Of a DNA stretch of 64,000 nucleotides, positions 48,515-59,990 are shown piece by piece. Each line of letters begins with the position of its first letter. The first letter of the stretch is position 1. The DNA is from Oxyruncus cristatus (lineage: Eukaryota; Chordata; Aves; Passeriformes; Cotingidae), in assembly GCA_013399855.1 (NCBI GenBank), contig VXAY01007422.1, positions 1 to 64,000 on the forward strand, given 5' to 3'. A program made the translations under genes and the position numbers. The notes under the pieces are model-generated. The model had not been told where the DNA came from. It did not search any database and saw only the letters and a program-made list of their open reading frames with translations.

Positions 48515-48900
48515 AAGGCTGGGAGAGCTGGGGGGGTTCCCCTGGAGAAGAGAAGGCTCCAGGGAGAGCTGAGAGCCCCTGGTAGGGCCTAAAGGGGCTC
48601 CAGGAGAGCGGGAGAGGGACTGGGGACAAGGCAGGGAGGGACAGGACACAGGGAATGGCTTCCCAGTGCCAGAGGGCAGGGAGAGATGGGAGATTGGGAA
48701 GGAATTGCTGGCTGGGAGGGTGGGGAGGGGCTGGCCCAGGTTGGGCAGAGAAGCTGTGGCTGCCCCTGGATCCCTGGAAGTGTCCAAGGCCAGGTTGGAG
48801 CACCCTGGGCTGGTGGAAGGTGTCCCTGCCCGTGGCAGGGGTGGAATGAGGTATCTTTAAAGTCTCCTCCAACCCAAACCATTCTGGCATTCCGTGATTT
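48515..48900 (+). mobile_element. Long CR1 LINE 3' end
   Basis: aggctgggagagctgggggg to ccaaaccattctggcattcc, with a terminal gtgattt. Confidence 0.88.
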
Positions 48901-50164
48901 CAACCTGGATGTGAAAGACTTCAGGAAACTCAACAGGAGGTGAACTGGGCCATGAAACAACCCCGAACTCCACGGGTATCACACGTCATCTACAGGGACA
49001 TCACCAGGGATTTGGGAGGAAGATCTTGGGGCTACAGGAGCCTTTCCCAGAACGGGACTTGTGTTACACAGAAGACTGGAATTGGCCCAGGGAATATTCC
49101 CACCACAGGATAAACTGGGTGCTGTGACCCAACTGCCTCCCCCTCGCCCTAAAGCTGCTCCAATGGGAGAGCAGCCAAAATCCAGGGACATTTCCTGGAA
49201 ATGGAGCTGCAAACCAAGAGTTAAGCGGATCTCTGAGCAAAAGGAATGGTTGTTCACCCATAACCCCCAGACCAACCTTTTAATCGTGGAATGAGAGATT
49301 TTCTCAGCACGGTGTCCCCTGCACAGCCCGTGTCTCCTCTCCACCACACAATAAAAATATGAGAAAAACACATAATAAATAAAATAAAATCTGCAACTTC
49401 TCTGCGCACTAAATCCGCTGGATCAAACTTTTCCTCTCCCCGACTTCCACATTATTTTCAGAATTCTTTCAACATCAACCTGACCTTTTGCCCCACCTTC
49501 TTCTCCTCAAGTTGTGCAGCCCGCCCTTGTGCCCATAAGGATGTGGGAAAGCAAGAGGAATACAAAAATACATTTTCAAGGAAAGAATTAGGACTTTTTC
49601 TTGCTAAAACACGCTAAATGGTCCTTTGGGGATGAGCAGAAAAAGCTCTCTTGTAGGAACTCTGCTGCTTTAAATGAAAATACTTCATTTCTACCTTATT
49701 TTCCTTCCTTATATAAAGGAAAAGTGTCCTCCAGAAGCCAAGTAAAAAAAAAAAAAATTCTAGGAGTCAAGTATAAAAGCTTCTTCTTCAAAGGAGAAAG
49801 ATGAGATGGACTTTAAAGAGACACTTCCAGAGAAAAGAAAGAGAGTTCAAGTCTGGGATGAATTCAGCTCGGATTTATGAAGCAGTTTCTTCTCCTGGTG
49901 GCTGAGCGAGGATGGAACCCTCCCTCCTGGGAATACGATTCCAAGGGAAATGAGGGCGTTTGTTTGAACCTGATGTGAGAAACACGGGTTGTCAGCCAGA
50001 GCTGGGAGAGCAGAACACGTTTTAGACACGGGAAATGAGGACAGAAAGTTGTCTGCTAAGAAGAAATCATCACTAATTCATCCACCACAGCCCCGACACC
50101 CCCGAAAGCAAAAAGAGCTTTCCAAAAGAAACGAGGAAAAGAAACCAAGGAGAGGAGGTGAAAA

Positions 50165-50445
50165 GTTCCAAGGGATGGAGGGACAGGACACAGGGAATGG
50201 CTTCCCACTGCCAGAGGGCAGGGAGAGATGGGAGATTGGGAAGGAATTGCTGGCTGGGAGGGTGGGGAGGGGCTGGGCTCGAATTCCCAGAGAACCTGTG
50301 GCTGCCCCTGGATCCCTGGAAGTGCCCAAGGCCAGGTTGGAGCAACCTGGGCTGGTAGAAGGTGTCCCTGCCCATGGCAGGGGGTGGCACTGGATGGGCT
50401 TGGAGGTCCCTTCCATCCCAAACCACTCCCTGATTCCATAAGACT
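50165..50445 (+). mobile_element. CR1 LINE 3' end
   Basis: ccaagggatggagggacagg to aaaccactccctgattccat. Confidence 0.87.
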
Positions 50446-51724
50446 CTTTCTGGATTCTGTAAGAACCTTTCCAAGAGCAGCTGTCAATGGAACAAGACCT
50501 TTGGCAACTCTGAACCACCTCTTGTTTTTCTTCCCTTCCCAGTTTCCACCTTCAGGTATTTTGACCCCATTCTCCGGTTCTCCCAGGCTTGTCTCAGCTC
50601 TGTAACTGTTCCAGGACCGGAGGAGTTTGCAGCCTGGGTTAGAACAACCCAGGAGAGCTTCAAAGGAACTTGGTACAGTATCACCTCCATCACATTCCAA
50701 AATTCCAGCAGAATTCCCCCTGCCCCTTGAAGCACCACCAAAACCAGTGTCAGGAGGAAGTGGAGCGTGATGGGAATGCTGCGCCTGAAGGGTTTTCCCT
50801 GAGCTCTCAGGTTTACTCATCTCTCAGGAATGTCTGATGTCAACCCAGCAAAACCCCTCTGCCAGGACACACCTTGAAGTGCCCGACTGAGAACAACCTG
50901 AACCAGTCATTCCCAGAATCCCACAATATCCTGAGCTGGAAAGGACCCACAAGGATTCTCCCCAGATTGCTTTTTTTGTCCCTTCAGTCCAGCTGAGGAT
51001 CTCCAAAAGGGTCGCATGTGTTTAGTTAAATCCTTTCCTGTGCTCCTTACCCACAAATGTGGTATAAAATGTGGGTTTATTTAACTTCTTAGAGCAGGAA
51101 AAAACATAAGGGCCATATAAATCAGACTAAACCCAGGTACTTTTAGGGAAGCAGTTGATCAGAATTACGGGGTGCATGAAAATAACACCAAGCTGAACTC
51201 GCAGAGATGAAGGAATAAGATGCGTCTGTCTACGAACACTGATATAATTCAGTCCCAAATGCCGAAGGAAGATTCCACCTGGATCCTGCTGTGCAACCCG
51301 GGAGCTGAGACCCAGCACCCGCCTTCTGTGGATGGTTCCAACCCAAAATGAGCACTGGGTGTAAAACAGGGAGGGGATTTTCACAGGAGTGAAGTTCTCT
51401 CTGTAATGTCCCAACCAGATCAAGGGCAAGGCCTGAAACACACCCGTGTTTCTCTGATTTTCCCCAAACCCTCACTTGAACTATGGAACTAAACCCATGG
51501 GAGAGCCTGTTCTTTTCCCCAGGAGACCTTAACCATGGCAAGGTCAGGAGAAACCACCGAGCAGAGCTCAGAGCTGTTTCTGTTCTCCCAATCATCCTGC
51601 AGTGGCACGAGATCCTGCCAGGGTGGCTGCCAGGGGCCATCAGGCACCTTCTGTGGGCTTGTGCTCCACGTGTGTGACCTGCTGGCAGATCTTGGGTTAT
51701 TCCCACAGCTTTTGTGTTATTTTT

Positions 51725-51840
51725 GTCAGCCCTGCCAAGGCCTGACCACCCTTTCCAGGCAGAAATTCCTCCTCCTGTCCCCCCTGCCCCTGCCCTGGCC
51801 CAGCTGGAGGCCGTTCCCTCTCCTCCTGTCTCTCATCCTC
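51725..51840 (-). mobile_element. CR1 LINE fragment, third subfamily
   Basis: ccctgccaaggcctgaccac and tggcccagctggaggccgtt. Confidence 0.8.
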
Positions 51841-51954
51841 TCACGAAGGTGGCAAATGAGATTCAGGAAACTCAGGCTGTGAAAATATTGCAGGTTGAAA
51901 GTAAGACTTTTCAGGTCAAATTCTGAAAGTACAAAGAGCACTCTGCACTCTCCA

Positions 51955-52430
51955 TGGTTCATGGAATCCCAGAATCCCTGAGGTTGGAAAAGCCCTCCAA
52001 GATCAGAGTCCCCCCTGTGCCCGATGCCCCCCTTGTCCCCCAGCCCAGAGCACTGAGTGCCACGGCCAGGCCTTCCTTGGGCACCTCCAGGGCTGGGCAC
52101 TCCAAACCTCCCTGGGCAGCCCCTGCCAAGGCCTCACCACCCTTTCCAGGCAGAAATTCCTCCTCCTGTCCCCCCTGCCCCTGCCCTGGCCCAGCTGGAG
52201 GCCGTTCCCTCTCCTCCTGTCCCTGTTCCCTGGGAGCAGAGCCCGACCCCCCCCGGCTCCCCCCTCCTGGCAGGGAGTTGCAGAGCCAGAAGGTGCCCCC
52301 TGAGCCTCCTTTGCTCCAGGCTGAGCCCCCCCAGCTCCCTCAGCCCCTCCTGCTGCTCCAGCCCCTTCCCAGCTCCGCTCCCTTCCCTGCAGACACTCCA
52401 GACCCTCCGGGTCCTTCTCGTCCCGAGGAG
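51955..52430 (-). mobile_element. CR1 LINE 3' end, third subfamily, intact relative of the gapped copy
   Basis: ggaatcccagaatccctgag, ggttggaaaagccctccaag, gcccagagcactgagtgcca, through gagcctcctttgctccaggc to ctgcagacactccagaccct. Serves as the internal reference for the gap at 34287-34432. Confidence 0.88.
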
Positions 52431-53246
52431 CCAAGAACCTCTTGAACCCCTCAGAGCAAGGTTCGGTCAAACACGAGCGATCTGGAGCACCCGCTAATTA
52501 CATTTAGGGCCTAATTAATGGCTCAGCTGCGCGCAGGTCCCTGCAAAGCGACTCCCGCTGGATCCTTCCCGCAGAGAGGAGCCTGAAAGCCTTTTCAGGA
52601 CTGCAGAAAGTCCTCACAAAGGATGCAAGTGGCCCCTCTCCCCTGGCAGCCCAACCCTCTGGCTCGTCTCCTCCACCCCTATTTGCAAAATTAACTCTTG
52701 CAGGGGCAGTGAACGTGGCTCCAGGCGCCGAAATCCAGAGCTGAGAGAGAAGGAAACCCAGGGAACCGCTGGAGAGGGACATTTCCCAGCCACGTGTTGC
52801 CACCAAAGCGTCCCATCCCGGCAGGAAGGCGATGATGGGGCTGACCAAAGGGAGGGAAAACAAACAAACAAACAGACAGACAAAACCAAGATATTCCGTG
52901 GATTTTTTTTTTCTTTTTCCTTTCAAGAATTCGTTTTCAAATCTTTAAATCGGAGGCTGAAGTTTTCCAGCGGGCCTCAGGAAGTGCTCTTGATCCAAAC
53001 CCGACACGGAAAGGGTGATATCGAGTTGATATCATTTATCCTCTTCAGCTTCCCAAGCCAAGATGCTTCCGAAATGACATCTTTAAATACGTATTTTAAG
53101 AAATGGAAACATTTCGCTTGCGCCTTAAAGCACAGCGGAGAGTTTCCTCCAAAGGAATTAAACCATTCCTTCCGTGCTCTAATGATAGTTTTCATTTCAA
53201 AAGGGAACAGCATCTGTTTGCCACAGATTTGTTTCTGACAGTTACC

Positions 53247-53945
53247 TAATTCTGGGAGAAAAACGCCTTTTCCTACGGAATTTCGCTAAATAAATGGTCA
53301 GGAAAACAAACAAACCACGGTTTTGAGAGAAAATGGTGATTTAGTATTTAGATCCTTTCTGTTTTGGTGTCTCTGAGCAAAAAGAGACCCCAAACCCCTC
53401 CCAAAATTCCTGCCCAGGGTTCCTGCCATGGACAGATAACATGGGAATTACAGAGAAAATATTCAATAAATAAAATTAAACCAGAAAATTCCAACTAACA
53501 AAGGACAAAGTTACCCAAAGCTACTTGGAAGTTTCCATTTTTAATATTCTGCTTTTTGTGAGTTCTCCTGTGAGCTCACAAGTACCAAATCCTGTAGGAA
53601 AAGGCTCTTTTTCTGTGGAATTTCACTAAATAAAAGTTGACTAAACAAACAAAACACAATTTGATTGAAAATATTGGTTTAATACTTTGGGTTCTTTTCG
53701 TTTTGGAATCTGTGAGCAAAAGAGACTCCAAACCTCTCCCAAAATTCCTGCTCAGGGTTCTTACCACAGACACACAATGTGGGATCGACAGAGAAAATAT
53801 TCAATAAATACAAAATTAATAGAAATCAAACCCCAAAATTCCAACTAAAAAAAAAAAAAAAAAAAGGACAAAATTCCCTAAAGCTACTTGGAAATGCCAG
53901 TTTTGAATACTCTGAGTTCTTGGGAGTTTTCCTGGGAGCTCCATG
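53247..53945. repeat. Tandem duplication, ~310-bp offset
   Basis: Shared blocks: caaaattcctgcccagggtt/caaaattcctgctcagggtt, cagagaaaatattcaataaa and agctacttggaa, at 53402/53739, 53452/53791 and 53519/53880. Moderately diverged, with an A-tract expansion in the second copy. Confidence 0.87.
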
Positions 53946-54281
53946 GTTTTTTCTTCCCTCTTTTCCCACTGCCTTTGAGGCACATTAAGGAGCAGAATGG
54001 GATGGAAAAAAGCAGGATTATAACCCTGGAAGAAATCCCAGACAGCGAATCCGAGCCCACAATTAGAACTGAACAAAAGAGGAGGGAAAAGGGATGTTCC
54101 AGAAGGAAAACTTGGGGAAATTGGAGGAAAATCTAAATTTTCAGGTCAAACATTCCTGTTCAGTCTGGAGACTGGTCCTCCCGCTTTTCTGCCAACACCC
54201 AGCCAGGCCTAAAACCGGGAATTAAGGAGGATCTGATGGAGGGATGCTGAGGGGAGAGGGAAGTGATTTCATGGCATCATG

Positions 54282-54485
54282 GAATCTCGGCATGGTTTGG
54301 GTTGGAAGGGACTTTAGGGATCATCCAGTGCCACCCCCTGCCCCACCTTTCACTAACCCAGGGATCCCAACCTGGCCTTGGACACTTCCAGGGATCCAGG
54401 GGCAACCACAGCTTCTCTGGGAATTCCATCCCAGCCCCTCACTGCACTCCCAGCCACGAATCGCTTCCCAAAATCCCACCTAACC
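54282..54485 (-). mobile_element. CR1 LINE 3' end
   Basis: atggtttgggttggaaggga to ctcccagccacgaatcgctt. Its 5' end is part of the following tandem duplication. Confidence 0.83.
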
Positions 54486-55146
54486 CTTCTGTCTCAGTTT
54501 GAAGCCATGCCTCCATTCCAAACCCTTGGAATATGAAGGGTTTGGCCCATAAAATTCATTGATGGGACTCCCACAACAAGCTAATTAACAATTACCACCT
54601 AATTCCGTTATTATTCCTAAAAGATTTCCCTCTTTTCTGGTTTTTACAGCTTTTCAGGCAAATCAGGAAGCCAAACACACCCATCAGGCAAGAGAACCCC
54701 CCTGAAAGGGAACTTTGGGAATTCCAATCCCAGAACCAAGCCCCAAACAATTGCCTCTAAATGAACCCACATCCTGCAATCCACAGCTTCTCTGGGAATG
54801 CCATCCCAGCCCCTCACTGCCAGGAGTTCCTTCCCAAAATCCCACCTAACTCTGCCCGCTCAGTTTGAAGCCATCCCTCCATTCCAAACCCTTGGAATAT
54901 GAAGGGTTTGGCCCATAAAATTCATTGATGGGACTCCCACAACATGCTAATTGACAGTTACCACCTGATTCCATGATTATTCCCAAAAGATTTCCCTCTT
55001 TTCTGGTATTGTATATTTTCTAAGGCAAATCAGGAAGCCAAACACACCCATCAGGCAAGAGAACCCCCCGAAAGGGAACTTTGGGAATTGCAGTCCCAGA
55101 ACCAAGCCCCAAAAATTGCCTCTAAATCAACCCACGTCCTGCAATG
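54409..55146. repeat. Tandem duplication, ~375-bp unit
   Basis: Copies about 54409-54783 and 54784-55146. Shared blocks: cagcttctctgggaat, tggaatatgaagggtttggc, caaacacacccatcaggcaa and agaaccaagcccca. The CR1 remnant in copy 2 lies only inside the unit, so it was duplicated, not reinserted. Confidence 0.9.
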
Positions 55147-55189
55147 CCCCTGAGAGGCCGAGCTCTGCAGGTCACCATTGATTGACACT

Positions 55190-57345
55190 TTCCACCACAA
55201 TCCCATTGCTCCATATTTTTCACTGCAACCCAATCCTCCATATTTTTCATCAGAATCCCAATAATCCATATTTTTCATCACAGTCCCAACATTCCAAATT
55301 TTTCACTGCAATCCCACTGCTCCATATTTTTCACTGCGATCCAAGTCCTTCCCCACTTTTCACCACAATCCCAATACTCCACATTTTTCATCATAATCCC
55401 AATGCTCCATATTTTTCATCACTGTCCCAACATTCCATATTTTTCACTGCAACCCAATCCCTCATATTTTTTCACAATTCCAATACTCCTTATTTTCCCT
55501 GCAGTCTCAAAACTCCATATCTTTCACTGCAATCCAATATCCATATTTTTTACTGCAATCCCAGTACTCCGTATTTTTCACTGCTATCCAAATCCTTCCC
55601 ATTTTTCATCACAATCCCAATACTCCATATTTTTTACCACAATCCCAATATTACATATTTTTCACAGCAATCCCAATACTCCACATTTTTCACTGCAATC
55701 CCAACACTCCACATTTTTCACTGCAATCCCAACATTCCGTATTTCTTACTGCTATCCCAGTACTCCATATTTTTCACTGCTATCCAAATCCTTCCCATTT
55801 TTCACCACAATCCCAATGCTCCACATTTTTTAGCACAATCCCAATATTTCATATTTTTCATCACAATCCCAATCCTCCATATTTTTCATCAGAATCCCAA
55901 TAGTCCGTATTTTTCATCACAGTCCCAACATTCCATATTTTTCACTGCAATCCCACTACTCCATATTTTTCACTGTGATCCAAATCCTTCTCACTTTTCA
56001 CCACAATCCCAATACTCTACATTTTTTACCACAATCACAAGACTCCATATTTTTTATCACAATCCCATTACTCCATATTTTTTACTGCAATCCCAATACT
56101 CCACACTTTCCCTGCAATCCCAATACTCCACATTTTTCTCCACAATCCCAATACTCCACATTTTTCTCCACAATCCCAATACTCCACATTTTTCTCTCCA
56201 ATCCCAAATCTCCATATTTTTCTCTCCAATCCCAAATCTCCACATTTTTCTCTCCAATCCCAACACTCCACATTTTTCACTCCAATCCCAACACTCCACA
56301 TTTTTCACTCCAATCCCAATACTCCATATTTTTTTCACTGCAACCCAACATTCCATATTTTTCACCACAGTCCCAAACCCTCCATATTTCTCACTGCAAT
56401 CCCAATATTCCATATCTTCCACTGCAATCCCAACCCTCCATATTTCTCACTCTGATGCCAACATTCCATATTTTCCACTGTGATCCCAACCCTCCATATT
56501 TCTCACTGAGATCCCAACCTTCCATATTTTCCACTGCAGTCCCAACCCTCCATATTTCTCACTGAGATCCCAATATTCCATATTTTCCGCTGTTATGCCA
56601 ACACTCCACATTTTTCGCTCCAATCCCAACACTCCACGTTTTTCACTCCAATCCCAATACTCCATATTTTGTTCACTGCAACCCAACATTCCATATTTTT
56701 CACCACAGTCCCAAACCCTCCATATTTCTCACTGCAATCCCAATATTCCATATCTTCCACTGCAATCCCAACCCTCCATATTTCTCACTCTGATGCCAAC
56801 ATTCCATATTTTCCACTGTGATCCCAACCCTCCATATTTCTCACTGAGATCCCAACCTTCCATATTTTCCACTGCAGTCCCAACCCTCCATATTTCTCAC
56901 TGAGATCCCAATATTCCATATTTTCCGCTGTTATGCCAACACTCCACATTTTTCGCTCCAATCCCAACACTCCACGTTTTTCACTCCAATCCCAATACTC
57001 CATATTTTGTTCACTGCAACCCAACATTCCATATTTTCCACTGCAATCCCAACCCTCCATATTTCTCACTGCGATCCAAACCCTCCATATTTCTCACTGT
57101 GATCCCAACATTCCATATTTTTCACTGCTGTCCCAACCCTCCATATTTCCCGCTGTTATCCCAACATTCCATATTTTCCACTGCGATCCCAACCCTCCAT
57201 ATTTCTCACTGCGATCCCAACATTCCATATTTTCCACCGCTGTCCCAACCCTCCATATTTCTCACTGTTATCCCAATATTCCATATTTTCCACCGCTGTC
57301 CCAACCCTCCACACTTTTCCCTGTGACCCACTACCCCATATTAGA
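55190..57345. repeat. 28-bp satellite-like array, about 77 units, with higher-order repeats
   Basis: The unit is ccatatttttcactgcaatc followed by ccaatact, with variants in both halves. In the distal third a 338-bp block of about 12 units is repeated: 56339-56602 matches 56677-56940 in my reading, and part recurs from 56933. Since 28 x 3 = 84, frames without a stop persist for long distances. The array ends about 240 bp from the exon A donor. Confidence 0.95.
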
Positions 57346-57582
57346 CCTTCCCCCCGTGACAGACCTTCCTCCAATGTCCAAGCAGGTTGAGTTGTACCCA
57401 AGTTTCATTTCTTTTATCCAAATATTGGGATTTATTTAAGGACATTTCCCTGCAGGAGCGGCCCCACCAAACTTCCCACCAGAAAGCCACAGGAATCCGC
57501 CCTAAAAATGTTGTGACACCGCACGCCGAGCGAAGCGGCGGAGAAAACAAGGAAGTGTAAGAATTCCCGAGGTTTTACTCAC

Positions 57583-57757
57583 AGTACACGTCCACGCGGA
57601 TGGATTTGATGGCCGGAGAGCCCAGGCCGTTCTCGGCCTTGCAGTAGTAACGTCCCCCCTGGTGTCTCTGGATGTTGGAAATCCGCAGGGTTTCGTTGAA
57701 GACGCTCGAATCTTGGAATCTGTCAGAGGCACTTCCTGCTGTTTTCGTCCACCTGAT
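57583..57757 (-). CDS. MDGA2: MDGA2 internal exon A: C-terminal half of Ig domain 1
   Basis: This 175-bp exon encodes 58 codons plus one base. It opens with IRWTKTAGSASDRF and contains the Ig F-strand motif GGRYYCKAENG, whose Cys would pair with a Cys in the exon upstream of this window, and one N-glycosylation sequon (NET). The acceptor is a pyrimidine tract ending gcttgctcag; the donor is GTGAGT (57577-57582). The last base T joins AT of exon B to make Tyr. The residues fit MDGA2 better than its paralogue MDGA1: SDRFQDSSVF and NIQRHQGG are MDGA2-type as I remember the family. MDGA proteins are GPI-anchored neuronal Ig proteins whose Ig1-Ig2 head binds neuroligins and blocks neurexin access. 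Repeats lie close on both sides: an LTR-like element upstream and a 28-bp array about 240 bp past the donor. The exon for the start of Ig1 is not within the 6.2 kb upstream. Confidence 0.95.
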
Positions 57758-57793
57758 CTGAGCAAGCAGCAAGAAACAGAGTCACCCGAGGCC

Positions 57794-57833
57794 TGGCTCC
57801 CACCCCGAGGCCTGGCTCCCACCCCGCGGCCGC
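57794..57833. repeat. ~20-bp GC-rich direct repeat upstream of exon A
   Basis: cgaggcctggctcccacccc occurs twice in succession, followed by gcggccgcgcccc. Lies about 40 bp upstream of the exon A acceptor. Confidence 0.88.
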
Positions 57834-57849
57834 GCCCCAGGCCAAGAAC

Positions 57850-58410
57850 ACCGGCACAGGGAAACGGCTCAGGAACCACTCCGGGGTCTTTGAGCAGCAA
57901 CGGATTTATTGCAACGCTGGGGAGCCCCCGATTCGCATTGGGCAAAAAGCTCTGAATTTTTCGGCGAAAAGCCAAGGGTTGTGTACAGTTTTGGTGAGAG
58001 ATTGCCATATTCCTACACCCATATTCATCTGGTTTGACATCTAATTACAATATTCATAGTAGACAGGGTTTGGGGTCATCATATGTACAGATCTGGTGAC
58101 AGACTACCATATTTCTACATCCATATTCATCAGGTTTCAGCCTCTAATTACAATATTCATAACAGGTGGGGTTTGGGTGGACTTTGGGGTCATTTTATGT
58201 ACAGTTTTGGTAAGAGATTACAATATTTCTACACACATATTCATCTGGTTTTGGCCTCTAATTACAATATTCATAATAGATGGGGTTTGGGGTCATTTTT
58301 TGTACAGATTCGGTGAGAGATTACCATATTTCTACACCCATATTGATCAGGTTTTGACATCTAATTACAATATTTATAACAGGCAGGGTTTGGGCGGGGT
58401 TTGGGGCAGA
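57850..58410 (-). mobile_element. Probable LTR with four ~105-bp U3-type repeats
   Basis: On the minus strand, four units (plus starts 57983, 58085, 58199, 58302; spacings 102, 114 and 103 bp) with catctaattacaatattcat and gtttggggtcat are followed by a GC-rich segment. That segment holds a polyadenylation signal (caataaa, complement of 57905-57911) and a gttgctgctcaaagaccccg stretch typical of R-U5. Exact ends and target duplications were not found, and no internal viral gene is recognised. The order fits an LTR with U3 enhancer-like repeats. An unrelated minisatellite next to a polyadenylation-like motif is the alternative. Confidence 0.5.
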
Positions 58411-58919
58411 GTCATCTTTTGGGGAGATTCCTGGTGGTCGTTCCTGTTCCTTCGCCCCGTTAGGGGTCGTTTTCTCTCCTCATCCTCGTTGAACTTTTCA
58501 GCTTTCTCTGTTTCTCTGGTTGCTTGCAATCCCCCCTTGCCCCACTGCTCCTGATCTCCCCGGATGCCTTTCCTGTCTCTATTTTTGATGACCAGCTGGA
58601 CCTTCCTGCTGCCTTTACTGGAACAGAACAGAACAAATCATCCTCTGCTGTATTTAAACGAGAGCAGAACCTCTTGGAGCAAGGTACCACCTCTCTGCTG
58701 GTTCATCCTCAAAAACCTGCTCCTCGCCTCTGTTACACAAACATCACATTGCTCGAGTGGGACACCAGCATCCTCCGGGTTAACCCTTTAAACCCTTGTT
58801 CCATGGCAGCCAGGAGTTCGTGGTGGGGGACTCAGGGAACTTCTTCAGAACTCAAGGGCTCGCATTTCCCAGCACACACGTCACCCCAGAGCTCCTCAAG
58901 AGTCATCTTGCATTTCGTA

Positions 58920-59085
58920 CACTCACAGAGGGGTTTGGGTCGGAAGGGACCTAAAGACCATCCAGTTCCAATCCCAACACCTTCCACTAGCCCAGGCTGC
59001 TCCAAGCCCTGTCCAACCTGGCCTTGGAGACACTTCCAGGGGTCCAGGGTCAGCCACAGCTTCTCTGGAAGCTCCACTCTCACCC
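58920..59085 (-). mobile_element. CR1 LINE 3' end, diverged
   Basis: ggtttgggtcggaagggacc, taaagaccatccagttccaa and acttccaggggtccagggtc. Confidence 0.82.
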
Positions 59086-59544
59086 TCTCTTAAAACCCTC
59101 TCTTAAAACCCTCTCTTCTTTTGATGGAAACACCTCAGAAAATACAAGTTTTAAGGAGTCAAATACTGAGTTGCTTGAAACTGCACCAAACTATGAACAG
59201 GTATTTCTGCAAGTAGGTCCTTTGGGGTTTTAAATGTCATCTTCAGTTCCCTTCATTCATTCCTTCCTTCATTCATCCCTTACATTCAGTTCCCTTCACT
59301 CTGGTACATATTTTCCACAGACCTTTTAAAGGGGGATTTTTAATTCCAAACCCATAAAAATGCCAGTTAAACCCCTTGTGACCAACAGAGGTGGACATGT
59401 ACGTGGGTAACACTCCTGCAGGACTCTGTGGGCTAAACCATCTCCCAAAACGCTCCAGAGACTTCCCAGGTTTCTCCTTCTCTTTCAGGTCCCACCAGTT
59501 CAACGAGCAGGACAAGGGACATTCAGTTCCACATCGAAACTTTT

Positions 59545-59990
59545 CCAATCACGGAATTATTAAGGTGGGAAAAAGCCTCCAAGATCATCCAGTCCAACCT
59601 TAGACCCGAAATTACACCTCACCAACACTCCCGAGGGCGGTGATTCCACCGCTTCCACCACAGCACGAGTCTCCATGGCCAGACAAGCCTGAGCTGGACA
59701 CGCTCTGCTTCCAACCCTCTCCCACGAGAAGGAAGGTCCCATGGCTCAGCAGGGTGACCCTTGGTGGCCACCAAGGTGGCCCTAAGGGTTAGCTTGGCTG
59801 GAGGGGGATCATCCCCCAGGATAAAGAGACCCTGGGGTCATCATGGAATTGGTTAGCTTGGAAGGGACTTGGGCAGAGACAACTTCCACTATCCCAGGTT
59901 GCTCCAAGCCCCATCCAACCTGGCTTGGAACGGGAATGGGGAGTCCACAACCTCTCTGGGCACCTGGAATTCCACCAGTTCTGGGACCTG
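59545..59990 (-). mobile_element. Two short CR1 LINE fragments
   Basis: 59548-59605 (aatcacggaattattaaggt, caagatcatccagtccaacc) and 59838-59990 (ttggttagcttggaagggac, ttccactatcccaggttgct). Confidence 0.72.

Larger units (their letters stand above)
25336..57582 (-). other. MDGA2 intron between exons A and B (32,247 bp)
   Basis: Large intron rich in CR1, with one solo LTR and several tandem arrays. No gene or clear element is visible in 27844-28090, 28950-29770, 30180-30575, 31210-31840, 32315-33750, 33850-34180, 34660-35505 or 36170-37645. The same holds for 38085-39070, 39730-40555, 40690-41200, 42350-43125, 45210-46255, 46750-48110, 48905-50160, 50450-51720 and 52435-53245. A poly-A tract lies at about 36758-36790. 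Short homopolymers and AT-rich patches are scattered through these stretches. Confidence 0.85.

Noticed and set aside
55182..56483. 433-codon open frame rich in Ser-Gln-Tyr-Phe repeats
   Set aside because: Pure read-through of the 28-bp array; all three frames are open, and the period shifts by one base per unit.
55190..57345. CRISPR array
   Set aside because: Repeats are contiguous and degenerate with no unique spacers, and the DNA is vertebrate.
2013..57757. Assignment of the exons to MDGA1 instead of MDGA2
   Set aside because: Residues such as SDRFQDSSVF, HQSIGEAKEQF, NVCSIPDKMVS and NPGEAITLVCVTTG match MDGA2 as I recall it; MDGA1 differs at most of these positions.
2013..57757. Processed pseudogene of MDGA2
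   Set aside because: Exons are separated by introns with canonical splice sites and matched phases; no frameshift or stop.
57983..58410. CRISPR-like spaced repeats
   Set aside because: The ~105-bp units repeat along their whole length; there are no unique spacers.
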